NCBI GenBank assembly: GCA_014654455.1
Contig: JACWCY010000001.1
Span: forward strand, 53,501-117,500
Source of the DNA: Pelagibacterales bacterium SAG-MED01
GTDB lineage: Bacteria; Pseudomonadota; Alphaproteobacteria; Pelagibacterales; Pelagibacteraceae
DNA: 64,000 nt
Direction: 5' to 3'
Below the pieces are notes generated by a model. That model was not told the origin of the DNA, searched no databases, and worked only from the letters and a program-made list of their open reading frames with translations. The translations under genes and the position numbers were made by a program. This document shows positions 58,730-64,000 of this stretch, one piece after another; positions within the stretch are counted from its first letter, which is position 1, and each line of letters begins with the position of its first letter.

Positions 58730-59746
58730 TTATTTATTAAAATCACTTAATTGAACTAATTGATTCTTTTCTAAATCATGTTTAACTTTCTTACCTAAAT
58801 AATTCTTAGTTGAAGGAGGTATTCCACCTCCAGGTCTGATAAAAAAAACATTATTTTTTGTTAACACTTCACTTTTTTTAATTTTTCTTTTTGTGTGTAG
58901 ACTTCTTCTTGATTTTAAAATTTCCAAAGTTTCATTTTTTTCAATTTTCTTATTACCATTTCCCTTCATCAGATTTATTTCATTTAATTTTTTAATTAAC
59001 TTTTTTAATTCTAAAGGTGTTGCAGAAAGTTTATGATCCCTAAATGATTTTTTTTTGTCTTCAGTTAATGTAAAATGTTTTTCAATGATATTTGCTCCTA
59101 AGGAATAAGCATAAATACAAGCATCTATACCTATGGAATGATCAGAATATCCAGTAATAAAAATATCCTTTTTTAACTTTGATATAAACGAAATATTTAA
59201 GCTTTCTTTTGGGCATGGATAACTAGATACACAATGCATAAGACATATATTTTTTTTTATAAAATTTTTTTTCCAATTTTTAAAAATTATTCTTTTTAAA
59301 TCTTTTAATTGTAAATTGTTTAAAAGCCCTGTTGAAATTATAGTTGGTTTTTTAATTAATGAAATCTTTTTAATTAGTTCATAATAATTATTATCGCCTG
59401 AAGCAACTTTATAAATATTTTGAATTTTTGAAAACTTGTTTATATAATTTATATCAAAAATACTGCTAAAAAATTCAATTTTTTTTTTTTTACAAAACTT
59501 ATTGAGTAGTTCAAACTGTTTAAAGTTTAAACATATCTTTTTTAGTTGTTTAATTCTTTTGTTCTCATTAGTTGAAACTAAATTTTCAGGATTTATAAAC
59601 TGAAATTTTACTGCGTCTGCTCCTGCTTTTTTTGCTTCTATAATTAATTTTTTAGCTTTAAGAATATTACCACCATGGTTATTCCCAATTTCAGCAATTA
59701 TAAAAAAATTGTTATTTTTGATTCTTTGAAATAAAGTATTTTTCAT
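58730..59746 (-). CDS. NeuB-family nonulosonic acid synthase with C-terminal SAF domain (second copy)
   Basis: FFIIAEIGNNHGGNILKAKKLIIEAKKAGADAVKFQF...PTIISTGLL...LMHCVSSYPCPKESLN...GYSDHSIGIDACIYAYSLGANIIEKHFTL...RRSLHTKRKIKKSEVLTKNNVFFIRPGGGIPP. Confidence 0.95.
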   Translation of the reverse strand: MKNTLFQRIKNNNFFIIAEIGNNHGGNILKAKKLIIEAKKAGADAVKFQFINPENLVSTNENKRIKQLKKICLNFKQFELLNKFCKKKKIEFFSSIFDINYINKFSKIQNIYKVASGDNNYYELIKKISLIKKPTIISTGLLNNLQLKDLKRIIFKNWKKNFIKKNICLMHCVSSYPCPKESLNISFISKLKKDIFITGYSDHSIGIDACIYAYSLGANIIEKHFTLTEDKKKSFRDHKLSATPLELKKLIKKLNEINLMKGNGNKKIEKNETLEILKSRRSLHTKRKIKKSEVLTKNNVFFIRPGGGIPPSTKNYLGKKVKHDLEKNQLVQLSDFNK

Positions 59747-60746
59747 TATCTTTTTGTCTATACCAATTAATCATTTTTTTCATTCCTCTTTCCAAATTGT
59801 ACTCAGATGAAAAATTTACTAAATTTTTTGCTTTTTTCATTGATAGGGTTCCTCTGATGGGCATGAGTTTGTCTCTTTTAATTGTTTTTATTTTTAATTT
59901 TGGAAAATAAATCTTAAGTATATTTATTAATTCTAAAATTGATCTTGATTTTCCATAAGTTAAATTAAATATTTGATTTTTTGATTTATTACTTTTCATC
60001 ATTTTTATCATTCCGTTGATGAGATCACCTATATAAGTGAAGTCTAATTTTTCTTTTCCATTCCCATTTACTAAAACTGGTTCATCTTTCAAAGCACTCT
60101 CTATGAAAATCTGAATCACCCTTCTACTTACACATCTTTCCCCATAAAGTGCGGATGGTCTTATTATTGTGTAGGGTGTTTTAAATACTTGATTATATCC
60201 AATAACCATTTTTTCACCTGCAAATTTTAAAGCCCCATATATGCCCAAAGGTTCACATATTGTATTTTCATTTACTGTTGTTTTTTTAAATTGTCCGTAA
60301 AGCATGCTCGAAGATAAATAAAAAAATCTTTTTAATTTTTTTAAAGATCTAGATGCATCCAAGGAATTTTCTAGTGTTCTAACACTGTTATCAAAAGTAG
60401 AAAACGGATTTTTATTTGATACATTTGCATGAGCAACTGCAGCTAAATGAAAAAAATAATTTGGGTTAATTTTATCTACTAATTTGCTTATTTTTTTATA
60501 GTTTCTTGCATCTTGATTATAAATTTTTACATTACTTTCTTTTAATAGTTTTATTCTTTCATTTAATATTTTTATATAAAAACTATTTTGATTGTTAGAA
60601 ATTTTACTTTTAAAACTTTTAATATTATTTACATCAAATGAGTCGACTACTGATACGTCATAATCCTTACATAATTTAATTGCTAAGTTGTGACCTATAA
60701 ATCCCGATCCACCTATAATTAAAACTTTTTCTTTTTTAATTTTCAT
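59712..60746 (-). CDS. NAD-dependent epimerase/dehydratase
   Basis: KVLIIGGSGFIGHNLAIKLCKDYDVSVVD...FHLAAVAHANVSNKNPFSTFDNSVRTLENSLDASR...GIYGALKFAGEKMV. Confidence 0.92.
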   Translation of the reverse strand: MKIKKEKVLIIGGSGFIGHNLAIKLCKDYDVSVVDSFDVNNIKSFKSKISNNQNSFYIKILNERIKLLKESNVKIYNQDARNYKKISKLVDKINPNYFFHLAAVAHANVSNKNPFSTFDNSVRTLENSLDASRSLKKLKRFFYLSSSMLYGQFKKTTVNENTICEPLGIYGALKFAGEKMVIGYNQVFKTPYTIIRPSALYGERCVSRRVIQIFIESALKDEPVLVNGNGKEKLDFTYIGDLINGMIKMMKSNKSKNQIFNLTYGKSRSILELINILKIYFPKLKIKTIKRDKLMPIRGTLSMKKAKNLVNFSSEYNLERGMKKMINWYRQKDNEKYFISKNQK

Positions 60747-61886
60747 TTAAATTTTATTTATTCCTTCGAGTTTTTTAGCAATATAAATAAGATTTTGTTG
60801 ACTAACATGGGGACCTATTGGCAAACATATTGAATTATTACTAATGTTATTTGCGTTAATTAAATTTTTTTTATTAATATTAAATTTTTTTTTATAATAT
60901 TTTAATTCTGGTAAAATTTTAGGATAATAAATACTTGTTCCAATTCCATTGTTGTTGAGATATTGAATAATTTTTCTTCTCTTTTTTTTTAATGATCTTT
61001 CCAATAAAATTGACATGCAATAATAACTGCTAATGAACTTATTTTCAGAATGAGTTGAAATAATATTAATATTTTTAATATTATTAATTTTTTTTTTCAA
61101 GAAATTAAAATTTTCTTTTCTTTTTTTTATAAATAATTTCAATTTTTTTAATTGTTCAACACCCAAAGCACATTGCATTTCTGTCATTCTAAAGTTTAAC
61201 CCGATAGTTAAAACATCATACTCACCAGGAATTTTTCTTTGATCAAAAGTTTTATCAACTCCAAATCCTTTAAACAGTTTTGCCTTTTGTAAATCATTTT
61301 TATCTTTACATATTAAAATTCCTCCATCACCTGTGGCTATGTGTTTGGCTGGATAAAAAGAAAAACAAGCAAAATCTCCAAAACTACCTACATGTTTATT
61401 CTTATATTTTGCCCCTAGCGCTAAAGCACAATCTTCAATTAACTTAATTTTATATTTTTTGCATAATTTTAATACTTTATCTATTTTGACTGGCTTTCCT
61501 AAATAATGAACAATTGTTATAGCTTTTGTTTTTTTTGTTATTTTTTTTTCTATTAGGTCAACATCAATATTGCCGGTATCTTTTTCACAATCCACAAAAA
61601 CTGGTTTAGCACCTAAAAAAGTGCCTGCATGAACTGTTGCTACGTGAGTTTGTGCGGGTACTATAAATTCTGAGTTTTTATCTAAACCACTCAAAAAATA
61701 TGATGTCAATAAAGCTGAAGTGCATGAACTGATTGCTAGTATATTTCTAATCTGAGTAAAATTTGCAAAATCTTTTTCAAATTTTCTAGAAAAAGGTCCA
61801 TGTGTTAAAATACCAGATTTTAAAACTTTATTCACCAATGAAATCTCATTAGTACCAATAATTGGACGCGCAAAAGGAATTTTCAT
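60747..61886 (-). CDS. DegT/DnrJ/EryC1/StrS aminotransferase
   Basis: KIPFARPIIGTNEISLVNKVLKSGILTHGPFSRKFEKDFA...IEDCALALGAKYKNKHVGSFGDFACFSFYPAKHIATGDGGIL (PLP Lys retained). Confidence 0.95.
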   Translation of the reverse strand: MKIPFARPIIGTNEISLVNKVLKSGILTHGPFSRKFEKDFANFTQIRNILAISSCTSALLTSYFLSGLDKNSEFIVPAQTHVATVHAGTFLGAKPVFVDCEKDTGNIDVDLIEKKITKKTKAITIVHYLGKPVKIDKVLKLCKKYKIKLIEDCALALGAKYKNKHVGSFGDFACFSFYPAKHIATGDGGILICKDKNDLQKAKLFKGFGVDKTFDQRKIPGEYDVLTIGLNFRMTEMQCALGVEQLKKLKLFIKKRKENFNFLKKKINNIKNINIISTHSENKFISSYYCMSILLERSLKKKRRKIIQYLNNNGIGTSIYYPKILPELKYYKKKFNINKKNLINANNISNNSICLPIGPHVSQQNLIYIAKKLEGINKI

Positions 61887-62887
61887 TTCAAATAATTAAT
61901 TTTAACTGTTTTATTGTTTTTAATAGATCTTTCAATAGCAAAACAAACTTTTATTGAATAAAAAACTCTTTCAATTAATTTTTTTCTTAAAGATTGCTTT
62001 CCAATTGATTCTAAAAAAAACTTAATTGCATTTCCTTTGTAATAATTTTTATAGTTATTTTTTGTTTTTTTAACAATATTTTTTGATTTAGATTTAAAAA
62101 TTCGGATGTTTTCAATATCATTTTCAAAAGTTTTTTTAGTTCCATATATTGCCAGTTTATGAAAATGTGGATAAACACACCCAAAATTACTTGAAATTTT
62201 AGCTATCATACCATTAGCAAATTTTAATAAAGAAACAGTACAATCATTATATTTAAATGCACTTTTATTGGTACAAAATTTATTTCCATAAGATTTAACT
62301 TCAACAATATGAGACTCAACCATCCATGAAATCAAATCGACCATATGAATTCCTCCACCTAGTGTAACAGAATAGTATGGGATTTTTCCTCTCCAACCAT
62401 GAGTAATTTTTTTTAATCTTCCATAATTATAATCAGCCTCTACTGAATATATTTTTCCAAAATCATTATTAAGAATAGATTTTTTTAAATTAATAAAAAC
62501 AGGAGACTCTGATAGAATGAAATTTGAGTATAAATGAATATTTTTATTTTTTTTTAATAAATTAAAAACTTTTGAAAGATGAGCCTCTTTTAAAACCATC
62601 GGTTTTTCAACAAAGATGTTTTTTTCATTCTTTATACCTTTTAAAATTTGATTGAAATGATAATTATCATAACTTGCAATTGAAATTATATTGATTTCGA
62701 TATCATTAAAAATATCATTTTCTGATGAGCATATTTCTATTGATGGATATTTTTTTTTTATTAACAGCATTTTTTTCTTATCAAAATCAAAAATTTTCTT
62801 AACTTTACATCCAAATTTAAAATAGGACTCAATGTGTCTTTCACCTACACCTAAACCTATAACACCTATATTAAAATTTTTTTTCAT
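61883..62887 (-). CDS. Gfo/Idh/MocA-family oxidoreductase
   Basis: FNIGVIGLGVGERHIESYFKFGCKVKKIFDFDKKK...NIFVEKPMVLKEAHL...GGGIHMVDLISWMV. Confidence 0.93.
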   Translation of the reverse strand: MKKNFNIGVIGLGVGERHIESYFKFGCKVKKIFDFDKKKMLLIKKKYPSIEICSSENDIFNDIEINIISIASYDNYHFNQILKGIKNEKNIFVEKPMVLKEAHLSKVFNLLKKNKNIHLYSNFILSESPVFINLKKSILNNDFGKIYSVEADYNYGRLKKITHGWRGKIPYYSVTLGGGIHMVDLISWMVESHIVEVKSYGNKFCTNKSAFKYNDCTVSLLKFANGMIAKISSNFGCVYPHFHKLAIYGTKKTFENDIENIRIFKSKSKNIVKKTKNNYKNYYKGNAIKFFLESIGKQSLRKKLIERVFYSIKVCFAIERSIKNNKTVKINYLK

Positions 62888-63557
62888 TTATTATTTCTTT
62901 AGATATTTTTAATAGTTTTTTTATTCCTAAATTTTTATCTTTAGATCTTCTAATAATTTCTTTGATAACATTAAAATCTGATTTTGTATTAATTGATAAA
63001 TTAATATAATTTAAATTTTGATTTAAAGAAAAGTTTACTATATGAAATTTTTTGAAATTTTCATAAAAATACTTGGTAATATGCTCTTTGTGACTTTTTT
63101 TTTTTATTTTTTTAAAAAATTTAAGAAATGTTGCACAGTTAACGACTTCTACAGATTGACCTTGTGGATAAGATCTTGGAAAAGTGTTTGTAACTAAATC
63201 AGGTTTTTTTTTTAAAAAAATATTTACAGCTTTATCAACTAGCTTATAATCAATTAATGGACTGTCACCAGAAATTCGAATAAAATTATTACTTCTTACA
63301 TTTTTGATAACTTTTATAAACCTGTGATAAACATTATTTATACTACCTCTAAAATATTCAATTTTTTTTTCTTTACAAAATTTTTCAATTTTATCATCTG
63401 ATTTTAAAGATGAGGTTGCTATAATAATTCTACTAATTTTTTTGGATTTCTTTAACTTTTTGACCACTCTTTCCAACATAGTCTGATTATACATCTTTTT
63501 TAATACTTTTTTTGGTAATCTTGTGGAACTCATTCGGGCCTGGACTATACAAATCAT
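62871..63557 (-). CDS. SpsF-like cytidylyltransferase family protein (second copy)
   Basis: MICIVQARMSSTRLPKKVLKKMYNQTMLERVVKKL...YFRGSINNVYHRFIKVI...RISGDSPLIDYKLVDKAV. Confidence 0.92.
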   Translation of the reverse strand: MICIVQARMSSTRLPKKVLKKMYNQTMLERVVKKLKKSKKISRIIIATSSLKSDDKIEKFCKEKKIEYFRGSINNVYHRFIKVIKNVRSNNFIRISGDSPLIDYKLVDKAVNIFLKKKPDLVTNTFPRSYPQGQSVEVVNCATFLKFFKKIKKKSHKEHITKYFYENFKKFHIVNFSLNQNLNYINLSINTKSDFNVIKEIIRRSKDKNLGIKKLLKISKEIINEKKF

Positions 63558-63606
63558 TAATTTTAAATTTGTCTTTTAATCATAATTTTTCTATTATGTA
63601 TCATAT

Positions 63607-63623
63607 TGTTCAATTATTGAACA
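63607..63623. promoter_or_regulatory. palindrome TGTTCAAT-T-ATTGAACA, candidate operator copy 3
   Basis: In the divergent intergenic region between 62871..63557(-) and 63668..(+); flank TGTATCATAT also shared with the 41173 copy. Confidence 0.78.
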
Positions 63624-63644
63624 TACAATAAACTAATATATAAT
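63617..63644 (+). promoter_or_regulatory. putative sigma70-type promoter overlapping operator copy 3
   Basis: TTGAAC-16 nt-TATAAT upstream of the ATG at 63668; the -35 is the right arm of the palindrome. Confidence 0.5.
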
Positions 63645-63667
63645 CATTGTTATAATTACAAAAAATT

Positions 63668-64000
63668 ATGAATATTTTTAGACTTATAGTTATTAAGGCA
63701 TTAATATATTTTTTTTACAATGAATATCGATTATTCGTTAGAAAAATTAAATATTTAATAATATTCAATAAGGAATTAAGTTTTTTTAAATACCTTCAAA
63801 GTAAAGAAAAAAATTATCATATTCTAAAAGATGAAATAAAAAAGAAAGCTTTAGAAAAAAATTTTATTTTTTGGACAAAGTTTATTAAAAAAAATGAAAT
63901 ATTTAAAAGTAATAGTGAGGACACAATATTAATTACTAGTTTAGTAAGTACAAAATTCTATACAATTTATAATAATATAATTGGATTATATTTATCGAAA
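63668..64000 (+). CDS. hypothetical protein, 3' truncated by window
   Basis: Open frame MNIFRLIVIKALIYFFYNEYRLFVRKIKYLIIFNKELSFFKYLQSKEKNYHILKDEIKKK... to the window end. Confidence 0.55.
   Translation, partial: MNIFRLIVIKALIYFFYNEYRLFVRKIKYLIIFNKELSFFKYLQSKEKNYHILKDEIKKKALEKNFIFWTKFIKKNEIFKSNSEDTILITSLVSTKFYTIYNNIIGLYLSK

Overview
AT-rich alphaproteobacterial window, inferred to be SAR11/Pelagibacterales from gene content and order. About the first 5.4 kb is conserved backbone: a DUF1013-type regulator C-terminus, rpsU, initiator tRNA-Met, a methyltransferase, transaldolase, pntB/pntA2/pntA1, a tiny aa3-oxidase subunit IV, rpmJ, and a lone minus-strand 5S rRNA. From about 5.5 kb to the window end there is one large surface-polysaccharide island, matching the known SAR11 hypervariable region next to the 5S rRNA gene. 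It carries many glycosyltransferases, GT-C/ligase-type membrane proteins, a WecA-like initiating transferase, GDP- and UDP-sugar enzymes including a probable GDP-colitose route, an ABC exporter, and two nonulosonic-acid (NeuB) cassettes. Main hunt results: (1) a near-identical 17-bp palindrome TGTTCAAT-W-ATTGAACA occurs at three divergent intergenic regions (about 41.18, 55.54 and 63.61 kb). One copy sits beside an EPS-type MarR/wHTH regulator gene, so this is a candidate island-specific operator and regulon. (2) A DUF4956 / TPR-like / CotH-kinase-plus-beta-helix / VTC polyphosphate-polymerase-like operon lies inside the polysaccharide island. (3) A 53-aa Tat-signal ORF missing from the supplied track overlaps the start of a GMC oxidoreductase gene. 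(4) A recombination scar at 43.21-43.38 kb joins two gene remnants; one matches the C-terminus of the formyltransferase-like gene 6 kb away. (5) Several enzymes have informative active-site changes: a ColD-like Lys-to-His, a HisF-like protein lacking the Asp11 position, and a CmoA-like protein lacking the Arg199 position. All family assignments come from reading the translations; no database search was run.
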